Shown here: piece by piece, positions 26,976 through 35,412 of the stretch
Layout of the letters: each line of letters begins with the position of its first letter
Numbering within the stretch: the stretch's first letter is position 1
Source: Lachnospiraceae bacterium
GTDB lineage: Bacteria; Bacillota; Clostridia; Lachnospirales; Lachnospiraceae
Direction of reading: 5' to 3'
DNA length: 64,000 nt
Assembly: GCA_029071325.1 (NCBI GenBank)
Contig: JAIEAP010000030.1
Span: 62,001 to 126,000, forward strand
Notes under the pieces: generated by a model
Told to the model about the DNA's origin: nothing
What the model saw: only the letters and a program-made list of their open reading frames with translations
The model's database searches: none
Position numbers and translations under genes: made by a program

Positions 26976-28609
26976 ATAACTTTCGCCGCCTCTATTATCC
27001 TTTTAATCTTTTCTCCAATGTCGCATAACAAATATTCATTGTAATGATAAGGCTCAACTCCAAATGAATATGCCTCTTCTGTAAATACCAGCTTCTCGTC
27101 TGGAACGATCACGTTAATTCCCCTAAAATTCTTCTCAAAAAAAACGTATATATGTTCCAATTGCTGATTTATGGCTCTTATCCTTTCAATGTCCTTAAAA
27201 ACTTCCATATTATCTCTGTCAAACTCTCTGCCGTGTTTTTCAGACAGAAAATTTTTTACTAAAATAACTCTATTGGAAGGTATCGTTTGCCTTAAAACTG
27301 CTATCCACTTCAAACATGCATGTTTAAAACTTTCCAAAAATTGCGGTGTGTCTGCTTCCAGTATCTTTCCCCCCGGTACTATTCCCGTGATTTGACTGAC
27401 ATTATCGCTTTCCCATAAATAATCGCTGTTTGTCGCACAACAATACTCATTCCCAAAAATCCCATAGCGTTCTTCCACGAAATCTAATAGTAAATATCCA
27501 TCCTCTAATCGGTTCCATTGTTCTATCCATTTTTTCTGCAGATCTAACAAAACTGCTTTTTCTCTGTATGCATTTTTGTTTTTAACAGATAGCGAGACAG
27601 GCTCACTCATTGCACTCACTATACTGCTTGCCGTAATATGTTCCACCATATTATCCAGCAGGAAATCCACGCTGTTCCACATTTTTCTTAAACTATAGCT
27701 TCCCCATATGAAAACTTTCGAATCTGTAATATTTCTATTTTCACTGTATTTTTCTATCAGCTTTTGTGCAGATGCCCATAAGGAGTCATACTCCCCCTTC
27801 TCCCATAAGAAAATATCCTTATATGTTTTTAATGTTCCTAATAAAAAATAACGATAAAAAAGCGCAATCTCCTTTCGCGGAACATACTTTACCCTTTCCA
27901 GGTTGTTCTCCAGCACTTCTATTGCAGGAAAAATTTCTTTTAAATAATTCTTCCCTGATGTGATACTACCGTTTCTTCCTTTTCGATAATAGTATAAGGG
28001 GTATCGTACCTGCCCCACAGTCTCCGCTGCACATATATATGCCGCGCTAACGGATAAATCTTCCGCCTTTCCTTCATAAACGTCAATATTCTGTGTCTTA
28101 ATGAACCCACTCCGAAACAATTTAAGACACATACTTGGTTCAATACGATATATGATACTCGCATCCTTTTTCACATTCGTTGGCGTTTCCAAAAACAAAG
28201 GACATTTTACATAATTTACCGGCTTTTCCTTTTCATCAGACACTGGCCAATAATCAAACACCGTAATATCACACGGCTGATTTTTCACATAATTCCATAA
28301 GACTTCTAATGCCCTTTCATCATACCAATCATCCGCATCCAGAAAGAGAATATATTCACCATGAGATAACTCCACTCCCTTTGTTCTGGTTTTTCCCAGA
28401 CCGACATTTTCCTGTGAAACATAATAAATTCTCTTGTCCAATTCCTGCCACTGCAGACACTTCTCCTCCGTTCCGTCTGTAGACCCGTCATTAATCAATA
28501 TGACTTCAAAATCGGGATATGTCTGTGCAACCAAACTCTGAATACATACATCTATATAGTCCATCACATTATAAGCCGGAACAACAATACTAAATGTCAC
28601 TTTATCCAT
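26972..28609 (-). CDS. Family 2 glycosyltransferase fused to DUF6270
   Basis: A 545-residue fusion. Residues ~1-110 are a GT2 domain (VTFSIVVPAYNVMDYIDVCIQSL, LINDGSTDGTEEKC, LDADDWYDERAL). From about residue 315 a DUF6270 domain follows (KVFIWGSYSLRKMW, and a terminal EPYHYNEYLLCDIG), the same module as at the end of 22851. ATG at 28609 has GGGAG seven bases before it; an upstream in-frame ATG would overlap the neighbour gene. Two activities, sugar transfer and perhaps acyl-group handling, seem joined in one protein. Confidence 0.85.
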   Translation of the reverse strand: MDKVTFSIVVPAYNVMDYIDVCIQSLVAQTYPDFEVILINDGSTDGTEEKCLQWQELDKRIYYVSQENVGLGKTRTKGVELSHGEYILFLDADDWYDERALEVLWNYVKNQPCDITVFDYWPVSDEKEKPVNYVKCPLFLETPTNVKKDASIIYRIEPSMCLKLFRSGFIKTQNIDVYEGKAEDLSVSAAYICAAETVGQVRYPLYYYRKGRNGSITSGKNYLKEIFPAIEVLENNLERVKYVPRKEIALFYRYFLLGTLKTYKDIFLWEKGEYDSLWASAQKLIEKYSENRNITDSKVFIWGSYSLRKMWNSVDFLLDNMVEHITASSIVSAMSEPVSLSVKNKNAYREKAVLLDLQKKWIEQWNRLEDGYLLLDFVEERYGIFGNEYCCATNSDYLWESDNVSQITGIVPGGKILEADTPQFLESFKHACLKWIAVLRQTIPSNRVILVKNFLSEKHGREFDRDNMEVFKDIERIRAINQQLEHIYVFFEKNFRGINVIVPDEKLVFTEEAYSFGVEPYHYNEYLLCDIGEKIKRIIEAAKVI

Positions 28610-28613
28610 TCTT

Positions 28614-29684
28614 CTACTCCCAATACGGATGCTCTGTCTTATCTTCCTCCCCAAACACTTCCGTCCAGGGAACCGGAACAGGCTTACCGTAAATCTTATC
28701 TGCTACATACTTTTTCACCCATGGCAGGTCTGCCGCCAGCATACAGGTATTCATATGCTCTCCAAAATGCTTGATATTCAGACCCGTCTGTATAATGTCC
28801 TTAAAGGGTGTTTCAAAAATATTACCGATGGAACAGTGAAAATAAGGACATGGCTGTACGTCACCATACTGCGTTACCGATACAAAGCCCTTCACTCCGA
28901 TGCAGCCCATGTCCAACCCATAACCCGGCGTCAGATGGGTGCAGAGCCGGTATTTCTTCTCCAGTTCCCTCTCATAAGCCAGGTCCTTTGCATCGACCAT
29001 GCTGTCATACTGTCCAGCATAAGCCCCGACCGGTTTTGCAAAGGTCACAAACACATTTAAGTCCCGTTTATTAAAATATGTAAGGAAGTCAATAAATTCC
29101 TGCGAATACAGCCTCTGCTTCGTCACTACTGTCTGTATGTAGAGGGGAAGCCCTATTCTCTGGCATTCGTCAATTCCCTCCATCGCCCGCTTCCAGGCGC
29201 CGGGTTTCCGGCGGAACTCATCATGCTCTTCCGGATTCAGGCTGTCAATACTTAACTGGATCCGGTCAATTCCTATCTTTTTCATATGTTCCGCCTTCTC
29301 CGCAAGCAGATAACCATTGGAATCACTGTTGATATAGAACTTCTCCGGATCAATGGCTGCCACCAGCTCGTCCAGATCCGGGAAGGTCGTCGGCTCACCC
29401 CCACTGATCACGAAGCGTGCCAGCCCCATCTCATCCGCCTGCCTGGCAAGTTCTGCCACATCCTTAGGCGTAAGACTCCGCTTGCCCCTGGCATTTTTCT
29501 GGTATGCTTCAATCGAGCAATGCTCGCACTTCATATTGCACATATAATTATATTGAAGCTGGATGATCGCAATGCTCTCTCCCCGGTTATATTTCTCTGT
29601 AAACTTTGAAACCTTCTCAAACACATATGGTTTCTTTTCCTTTAAATAGTTCCTGCCTGCTGCTTCACTCTGTGTTAAGCTCAT
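28614..29684 (-). CDS. Radical SAM protein with SPASM-type C-terminus
   Basis: A 356-residue enzyme: C49-x3-C53-x2-C56 (CNMKCEHC), FVISGGEPTTFPDL near residue 95, and later cysteines (C in YRLCTH, GCIG, QPCPYFHC, NTCML) that suit an auxiliary cluster. It lacks the Rossmann-like N-terminus of its neighbours. It precedes the GT2-DUF6270 gene by four bases and follows the NeuB-cupin gene. No substrate can be assigned. Confidence 0.85.
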   Translation of the reverse strand: MSLTQSEAAGRNYLKEKKPYVFEKVSKFTEKYNRGESIAIIQLQYNYMCNMKCEHCSIEAYQKNARGKRSLTPKDVAELARQADEMGLARFVISGGEPTTFPDLDELVAAIDPEKFYINSDSNGYLLAEKAEHMKKIGIDRIQLSIDSLNPEEHDEFRRKPGAWKRAMEGIDECQRIGLPLYIQTVVTKQRLYSQEFIDFLTYFNKRDLNVFVTFAKPVGAYAGQYDSMVDAKDLAYERELEKKYRLCTHLTPGYGLDMGCIGVKGFVSVTQYGDVQPCPYFHCSIGNIFETPFKDIIQTGLNIKHFGEHMNTCMLAADLPWVKKYVADKIYGKPVPVPWTEVFGEEDKTEHPYWE

Positions 29685-29700
29685 GTTCTACCTCCATATA

Positions 29701-31230
29701 TTATAAACTCATATTCTCCAGCATCTCTTTTGTCAGATATACGGTTGTCTTTCTTGGATTCACAAAATCATTCTCTGCTTCATAATAAGAATCATCCGCA
29801 AAATGAGTGGTGGAAATCTCCTCAAACACACATCCACCCTCCGAGGAAAAGCTGTGATTTACACCCCTCTCCACAGTCATGGATTCTCCCTGTTCTACTC
29901 TTCGCCGCTCTCCATTGCAGTCGATATCTAGCGTCCCATACAACACCGTAAAGGTTTCTTCCTTCTTCTTATGCAGATGCACAGGATGCGCCTGTCCCGG
30001 CAGCACAATCAGAATCTTCTTGCAGTATTCACGATTGATACAGTCAATCAATGCCGCCCCTGTCTCCTCAAACCGTTCTAAGCCGTAATGATGCGATATC
30101 TGGCAGGTACTGTTCACAGGAACTATTACATTGCTCTTTTTCAACAAGCCCATGATCTTTAACACGATACTTTGTACCCGCTGCGTATCATCTGCCATAT
30201 TGATATCCTGCAGCAAAATCGGCTGATTTTCTTCTATCTGTCCGCCCCTTACCACAATAGCGAGATATTTCGACAGTTGGTTTGCCAGCAGCTGTCCCGG
30301 CTGGGAAGGGAATGCAAGGAAAATATCATCCTTTCCAATGCTGTCTCCCGGCGTTAAGCTGTGTCTGGCAAATACCCCTCTCTGCAGCTGCCTCAGATCG
30401 TCCTTTTCTTTTGCAAGAGGCGTATATCTTACGCCAGAAACACCGCACATCCGATACACCTTTCTGGCTGCATCCAGCCATCGATCCACCTGCTGCGGTG
30501 TGGCTGAATATCCATTTAATGTGATCGTATCTGTGGCAACTCCCACATGCTTCTCAAAGATTTCCGCGCCCTTGGCAACGGCAATTTTCACCGGCTCCAG
30601 GTCGTCGGGATCTTCGTGCGTGGAAAACCCGATGCGAAGATTCGGATAACGTTTTTTGTATAGGGTGATCTGATTCATCTCCAGATGTTCATCCGGCGTA
30701 GGATATTCTGCAATACAATGCATGAGCGCCAGGGGAATATGCCTGTGACGGAAGAAGGACACTACCTTATCAATATCCTCCAGAGAACTTCCGGCAGCCG
30801 ATGCGATGACGGGCAATCCCGTCCCTGCAATCTCTTCCAGCAGAGGCCAGTCCGTAAAGGAACAGCTGGCAATCTTAATGATGTCGTATCCCTGTTCCGA
30901 AATCCGCTGTACCGACTTCTCATCAAAAGCTGTACACATGGTGAACATTCCCTGCGCCTGGGTCTCCTGCTTGAGTTCCAAGAACTCATCCATGCTAAGC
31001 CTTGTCTCCTGAAACCGCTTCACATTTTTTATATCCATTCGGTCTTTATAATCAGGATGGATAAAAGTATCCAGATCCCGGTACTGAAACTTCATGGCAA
31101 AGGAAAAAACGTCCTCATACTTCTCGGTTACTTTCTTTAATTCCCGAATAATTCTCTTGCCATGTTCCACATCTCCCTGATGGTTATTTGCCATCTCGAA
31201 GGTAAACAACGGTTTTTCAAATAGCTGCAT
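29701..31230 (-). CDS. NeuB-family nonulosonate synthase fused to a cupin domain
   Basis: A 509-residue protein. Residues ~1-285 form the NeuB TIM barrel (FEMANNHQGD at 11-20, AMKFQYRD, KIASCSFTD, EKHVG), ~290-345 a SAF/antifreeze-like domain (GVFARHSLTPGDSI), and ~395-480 a cupin (QAHPVHLHKKKEETFTVLYG with metal-binding His and Glu). NeuB enzymes condense phosphoenolpyruvate with an aldose. The cupin may isomerise or open the sugar, or bind the product. The residual NNH and KFQ motifs suggest it is active. It sits between the TPP enzyme and radical SAM genes. Confidence 0.86.
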   Translation of the reverse strand: MQLFEKPLFTFEMANNHQGDVEHGKRIIRELKKVTEKYEDVFSFAMKFQYRDLDTFIHPDYKDRMDIKNVKRFQETRLSMDEFLELKQETQAQGMFTMCTAFDEKSVQRISEQGYDIIKIASCSFTDWPLLEEIAGTGLPVIASAAGSSLEDIDKVVSFFRHRHIPLALMHCIAEYPTPDEHLEMNQITLYKKRYPNLRIGFSTHEDPDDLEPVKIAVAKGAEIFEKHVGVATDTITLNGYSATPQQVDRWLDAARKVYRMCGVSGVRYTPLAKEKDDLRQLQRGVFARHSLTPGDSIGKDDIFLAFPSQPGQLLANQLSKYLAIVVRGGQIEENQPILLQDINMADDTQRVQSIVLKIMGLLKKSNVIVPVNSTCQISHHYGLERFEETGAALIDCINREYCKKILIVLPGQAHPVHLHKKKEETFTVLYGTLDIDCNGERRRVEQGESMTVERGVNHSFSSEGGCVFEEISTTHFADDSYYEAENDFVNPRKTTVYLTKEMLENMSL

Positions 31231-31234
31231 ACTC

Positions 31235-33022
31235 TCATTCCTCCATTAATTTGTGTTCAACTTCCTCAAGTTCTTCCTTTGGCAGATACGGATACGGATT
31301 CTCAAGGAATGCCGATACGCGCCTGCCGCTTTCCTTATCTACGCTTGAAATACATTTGGGTATCTCATCGAACCACAGAGAGCCTGTGATATCGCACATG
31401 ACAGGGCCTTCCATTGCCATCACCCTGCTGACTACATCGGCAATATCTTCCGTCTTATCAATACGCTCATATGGGATACCATATGCGTATGCGATCTTCT
31501 CCAGATCCGGCATGAACAGCCCGCTTTTCTCATTGCTTCCCACATAGAAGCTCTCAAAGTTGCGGTCCTGCATGGTAGTGATCGCCGCATACCCGGTATT
31601 GTTAAAAATAAACATTTTAGCATCTATGCCATGAGATACGATTGTCTCCAGCTCCTGTATATTTAACTGCAGGCTGCCGTCTCCTTCTATCACAATAACA
31701 CGGTTCCTGCCGCTTGCGTAATACGCCCCCACAGCGGAAGGAAGGGCAAACCCCATAGACCCCATTCCCATAGAAGAAATCGTTTTCTGTCCTCTCTTGT
31801 GGGAAAAAGCGATGTGACCTGCCGTATTACAGCGGCTTGTGGAGGAAATAACAATGGTATCGTCCTCTCTGGCATACCGGGATATCTCCTCTGTCACCTG
31901 GTAGAGATTGACCTTCTCCTCCATGTCCTGCTTTTCTGAGAGTATGGGGAATCTCTTCTTCACGATCCGACACTTTTCCATCCATAAAGTATAGTCAGGA
32001 AGCTGCCAACCTTCCAGCCGCGCCAGCAGGGCAGTCATATATTCCCTCACATCTCCCACCACAGGGTATATCTCTGTCATCGCAAGTTTTTTAATCTCAA
32101 ATTCATCAATATCTACAATCACCTTTTTGGCCCTATATGCAAAATGCTCCTCGTTAAAAGCTGTGATCATATTATCCATACGGCTTCCCAACACAATCAG
32201 ACAATCGCAGGTCTGCAGGATCAGATTGGAGTATCTTGGTGCCTGAAGTCCTGGACTGCCGAAGAACCCTTCTTCCTCACTGTCCATAAAGTCCAGTGCA
32301 CGCCATGTAGCCAATACAGGAATACCTGTTTTCTCTATAAATGTGTATAGTTCCTGTCCGGCGCCAGAAGATTTCATTCCCTGACCGACCAGAAGAACCG
32401 GCCGTTTGGATTTCTTCAACAGGCGAAGAGTATCGTCTGCCGCTTGTATATAATCTGGTTTCACAGCCGTCTCTTCCGGTATATAATGGCGCAGATGTTT
32501 CTCGTCAATCTCTGCCGCCTGTACATCAAGAGGGATATCAATCCACACCGGACCCTTTCGTCCCTGAGTTGCCAGATATACGCTTTTCTCCAGTTCATAA
32601 GCAATATCCTCCGGGTTCATAACCGTTACTGCATATTTTGTAACCGGAGCAGCCATGGCGATAATATCATTTTCCTGCGCTCCAAACTGCCGTACCCCCC
32701 GCAGGCTGGCAAAATCGCTCCTCTTTACCTGTCCGCTCAGATAGATTACCGGCGTGGAATCCACATATGCAGCCGCCACACCTGTCAATGCATTGGTTCC
32801 TCCCGGACCGGTTGTCACCAGACAGATATTCAGCCCTTCGTCATACATGGAATATGCCTGAGCAGCAATCGCCGCCGCCTGTTCGTGATGACAGCATACA
32901 TATTCCATGCCGCTTCTTCCAAGGGAGTCTATCAAATGCATGATCCCTCCGCCTGTCAGAGTAAAAACATGCTGTACTCCCATCTCTTTAAAGTATAAGA
33001 AAACATAATCCGATAACTTCAC
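31235..33022 (-). CDS. Acetolactate synthase-like TPP enzyme (possible YerE-type)
   Basis: A 595-residue thiamine diphosphate-dependent enzyme: catalytic Glu47 (HHEQAAAIAAQAY), central FAD/NAD-fold region, and the TPP motif GDGSLQLN...NN near residue 450. In Yersinia a related flavoenzyme (YerE) adds a two-carbon unit from pyruvate to CDP-4-keto-3,6-dideoxyglucose. The presence of RfbF, RfbH and an SDR in the same cluster makes this reading more likely than branched-chain amino acid synthesis. GTG start at 33022, GGAGG nine bases before it. Confidence 0.8.
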   Translation of the reverse strand: MKLSDYVFLYFKEMGVQHVFTLTGGGIMHLIDSLGRSGMEYVCCHHEQAAAIAAQAYSMYDEGLNICLVTTGPGGTNALTGVAAAYVDSTPVIYLSGQVKRSDFASLRGVRQFGAQENDIIAMAAPVTKYAVTVMNPEDIAYELEKSVYLATQGRKGPVWIDIPLDVQAAEIDEKHLRHYIPEETAVKPDYIQAADDTLRLLKKSKRPVLLVGQGMKSSGAGQELYTFIEKTGIPVLATWRALDFMDSEEEGFFGSPGLQAPRYSNLILQTCDCLIVLGSRMDNMITAFNEEHFAYRAKKVIVDIDEFEIKKLAMTEIYPVVGDVREYMTALLARLEGWQLPDYTLWMEKCRIVKKRFPILSEKQDMEEKVNLYQVTEEISRYAREDDTIVISSTSRCNTAGHIAFSHKRGQKTISSMGMGSMGFALPSAVGAYYASGRNRVIVIEGDGSLQLNIQELETIVSHGIDAKMFIFNNTGYAAITTMQDRNFESFYVGSNEKSGLFMPDLEKIAYAYGIPYERIDKTEDIADVVSRVMAMEGPVMCDITGSLWFDEIPKCISSVDKESGRRVSAFLENPYPYLPKEELEEVEHKLMEE

Positions 33023-33055
33023 AGTGTCAAACCTCCAACTCTTTTTCAGCAGGCA

Positions 33056-33823
33056 TTACAACCATGATGCCTTTCCGCTCTGCCACAAGCCTTCCAGATA
33101 CTTTTTATCCTTAATATTGTCCATGGGCGACCAAAAGCCCTCCAGCCGGTATCCTGCCATTTCTCCCGCTTCTACCAGCCTGCTAAACGGCCCTTGCTCC
33201 AACATTTCCGAGCCATCCCCCAGATAATCGAAGATCTCAGGTTCACAGACCATAAAGCCGGCATTCACATAACCCTGATCCGAACGCCTCTTCTCCTGAA
33301 ATCCACGGATCCGGTCAGATCCATCCTCAATGTCCACTACCCCAAAGCGTCCCTCGGGTCTGGTCACCGTGATGGTAAGCTTCTTTTTCTTCTCCTGGTG
33401 GAATTGCAGCAACTGATCAATATCAATATCCGATACCCCGTCTCCATAGGTCAGCATAAAGGGCTCGTCCCCCAGATAATCACGGACTCCCAGCACCCTT
33501 CCGGCCGTATTGGTGGACAGACCCGTATTCACCATGGTAACCGTCCACGGTTCAATCTGACTGTCTATGTACCGCCAGGTTCCCTTATCCAGATCAAATT
33601 CCACATCGGAATACCGCATATAATAATCCAGAAAGTATTCCTTGATCATATGTCCCTTATAACCGCAGCATATGATGAACTCCGTGTGCCCATATGCGGC
33701 ATAATGCTTCATAATATGCCACAGGATCGGCCAACCGCCAATCTCTATCATAGGCTTCGGCTTGGACTTAGATTCTTCTTCTATTCTGGTTCCCATTCCC
33801 CCAGCTAGTATCACTACTTTCAT
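33056..33823 (-). CDS. rfbF: Glucose-1-phosphate cytidylyltransferase
   Basis: A 255-residue nucleotidyltransferase with the full RfbF signature: VILAGGMGTRIEEE (4-17), KPKPMIEIGG, FIICCGYKGHMIKEYF, TYGDGVSDIDI and GRFGVVDI, with FQEK and the C-terminal GFWSPMDN. It makes CDP-glucose, the entry to CDP-3,6-dideoxyhexoses. The cluster also holds RfbH. The ribosome-binding site is weak, perhaps because it is coupled to the gene upstream. Confidence 0.93.
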   Translation of the reverse strand: MKVVILAGGMGTRIEEESKSKPKPMIEIGGWPILWHIMKHYAAYGHTEFIICCGYKGHMIKEYFLDYYMRYSDVEFDLDKGTWRYIDSQIEPWTVTMVNTGLSTNTAGRVLGVRDYLGDEPFMLTYGDGVSDIDIDQLLQFHQEKKKKLTITVTRPEGRFGVVDIEDGSDRIRGFQEKRRSDQGYVNAGFMVCEPEIFDYLGDGSEMLEQGPFSRLVEAGEMAGYRLEGFWSPMDNIKDKKYLEGLWQSGKASWL

Positions 33824-33845
33824 ACGAATATGTACCCTTCACCTG

Positions 33846-34598
33846 CTATTGATAATAAACTAACGTTCTCCATACCTCTTCCAATAACGCCCTGTCCCTG
33901 ACGGTTTCCACCGGCACCCACAGGCCTTCATGTTCATATGTAGCGACCCTGCCCTCTTCCATCACCCGGTTGACTGTGTCTATCTCAAAACGCTCATCAG
34001 GGTCCATATGCTCATATATCTCACTGGAAACCACCATATTGCAGGCATTGGCCCATGCATAACGCCTGACCGTATCCCGTTCTTCCTGGCTCTGTAACCT
34101 GCTCATGGGGAGGATCGCGCTTCTTCCTGCCGGTCTTGCCACCGTAAGAGTCAACATTTGACGATTCTTCTTATGGGTATTTACCAACTGAGAAATATCA
34201 ATATCCGATACACAGTCTCCATAAGATACAATAAAGTCTTCTCCCTTCAGCAAATCTCTGATCTGGAAGATTCTCGAGGCTGTGGTGGATTCCACACCTG
34301 TATAGACCACCGTAACCTTCCACGGCTCCGTCTCTTTGTTATGGATGACTACCTCGTTATTCTGGAGATTGACCGTAATATCTGATTTATAAATATAATA
34401 ATTCATAAAATATTCCTTGATCATCTCAGATTTGTAACCCGTACAGATGACAAAATCATTATACCCATAATAAGAATACAGCTTCATAATATGCCACAGC
34501 AGCGGACGCCCCCCTACCCTTAACATAGGTTTGGGTATCTTCTCCTCTTCTGTATTGATGGTGCTGGGCAGACCGCCCGCCAATATCACAACCTTCAT
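33846..34598 (-). CDS. Divergent RfbF-like cytidylyltransferase homologue
   Basis: A 250-residue paralogue of the next gene (33056): VILAGG, IPKPMLRVGGRPLLWHIMK, NDFVICTGYKSEMIKEYF and TYGDG-like SYGDCVSDIDI are retained. However the nucleotide-binding GxGTR loop has become LPSTI, GDG is GDC, and the FQEK segment is replaced. It could use a different sugar or nucleotide, or serve as a regulatory partner of the intact enzyme. Good ribosome-binding site. Confidence 0.8.
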   Translation of the reverse strand: MKVVILAGGLPSTINTEEEKIPKPMLRVGGRPLLWHIMKLYSYYGYNDFVICTGYKSEMIKEYFMNYYIYKSDITVNLQNNEVVIHNKETEPWKVTVVYTGVESTTASRIFQIRDLLKGEDFIVSYGDCVSDIDISQLVNTHKKNRQMLTLTVARPAGRSAILPMSRLQSQEERDTVRRYAWANACNMVVSSEIYEHMDPDERFEIDTVNRVMEEGRVATYEHEGLWVPVETVRDRALLEEVWRTLVYYQ

Positions 34599-34599
34599 C

Positions 34600-35013
34600 T
34601 CACTTATCTCCTTCTTCGTAATATCCGGCAGCTTTATTCATAAAATCAAACATCAGACGCACATATTCCAAAGTGATATGTGAAAAATATTTTACCGCCA
34701 GATATCCGTCATAATCATGTGCCAGATTATTTCTGACTTTCAGCATTTCCATCCATATATCATCATCAATCAACCCAACACTGTGGGCTACGCGAAGCGT
34801 CTCTCTCGGCGACCCGGTTGGATATTCCAGAACCCCGTGAAATTCTGTAATAATATCTTTCATAACCTTCCACGCCAGATCAAAAGCCAGATTGAACATT
34901 TGGACCGTGCCGCTGAGAATAAACTTGTCCTGCGGATCTTTTCCCCGGGCATCGCTTAGATTATCCAGACTCCTGCAAAAACTATGATAACGGTTAATAG
35001 ATTTTCTTTGCAT
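34600..35013 (-). CDS. HEPN-domain protein (HI0074/HepT-like)
   Basis: A 137-residue helical protein of the nucleotidyltransferase substrate-binding family. The RX4HXY motif is visible: R94, H99, Y101 (RNNLAHDY). Overlaps the MNT gene by 20 bases. In MntA-HepT systems the HEPN protein is an RNase toxin silenced by AMPylation of the tyrosine by the MNT partner. In polysaccharide loci these pairs also occur without proven toxin role, so the function here is open. Confidence 0.8.
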   Translation of the reverse strand: MQRKSINRYHSFCRSLDNLSDARGKDPQDKFILSGTVQMFNLAFDLAWKVMKDIITEFHGVLEYPTGSPRETLRVAHSVGLIDDDIWMEMLKVRNNLAHDYDGYLAVKYFSHITLEYVRLMFDFMNKAAGYYEEGDK

Positions 35014-35266
35014 ATTGATCCATGTCCTCCTTCAAATACTGATTCTGGCACAAGTCATACTCAAAGAAATCAATCTTCTTTAAAGTCATAATTTTATCAG
35101 CTTCTTCTCTCAGCAATTCCATATCTGCAGGTCCATATACGATGAAATCCAGATCACTGTATTTTGTATTTGTTCCCTTTGCGTAAGAGCCAAAGAGTGA
35201 CAAATGCTCTACACCATGCTCTTTACATATTTCCGTAACCTTCCGGATGATCTCTTCTACCTTCAT
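34994..35266 (-). CDS. Minimal nucleotidyltransferase (MNT/MntA-like)
   Basis: A 90-residue protein with the polymerase-beta-type motif GSx10DxD: GS at 26-27 and D38-x-D40 (SYAKGTNTKYSDLDF). It pairs with the overlapping HEPN gene. Start ATG at 35266 is chosen since the frame's earlier ATG (35287) lacks a good site. It is the first gene after the motility-sigma promoter at 35386-35412, so its expression is likely tied to motility. Confidence 0.8.
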   Translation of the reverse strand: MKVEEIIRKVTEICKEHGVEHLSLFGSYAKGTNTKYSDLDFIVYGPADMELLREEADKIMTLKKIDFFEYDLCQNQYLKEDMDQYAKKIY

Positions 35267-35303
35267 ATCGCCTGTCCTCTGACCCATTCACAGTCTTCTT
35301 ACA

Positions 35304-35341
35304 TAAAAAGAGATTCACAACAGAATTATATCATGAATCTC
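35304..35341 (-). terminator. Possible attenuator hairpin or alternative -10 element
   Basis: Minus strand GAGATTCA (35334-35341) pairs with TGAATCTC (35310-35317), followed by TTTTT. This could end transcripts from the 35507 gene or attenuate the SigD transcript. The loop contains TGATATAAT (35325-35333), an extended -10 box, so a second start point is also possible. The two readings cannot be separated from sequence. Confidence 0.4.
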
Positions 35342-35385
35342 CCTGAATCTGATAACTTTTTTCAGATTAGAATCAACTATATATT

Positions 35386-35412
35386 ATATCGGTAACTTAC
35401 CTCATTACTTTA
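35386..35412 (-). promoter_or_regulatory. Motility-sigma (SigD/FliA) promoter of the glycan operon
   Basis: Minus strand TAAA (35409-35412), 16 bases, CCGATAT (35386-35392): identical in form to the flagellin and flaG promoters in this window. It stands before the MNT/HEPN and sugar genes and overlaps the end of a coding tail. Confidence 0.75.

Noticed and set aside
31235-33022. Plain acetolactate synthase for branched-chain amino acids
   Set aside because: No small subunit or other ilv genes nearby, and the setting is a CDP-dideoxysugar cluster; the YerE-like reading fits better, though not proven.
33194-33808. Plus-strand open frame of about 200 codons opposite rfbF
   Set aside because: Shadow of a well-supported gene; no start signal.
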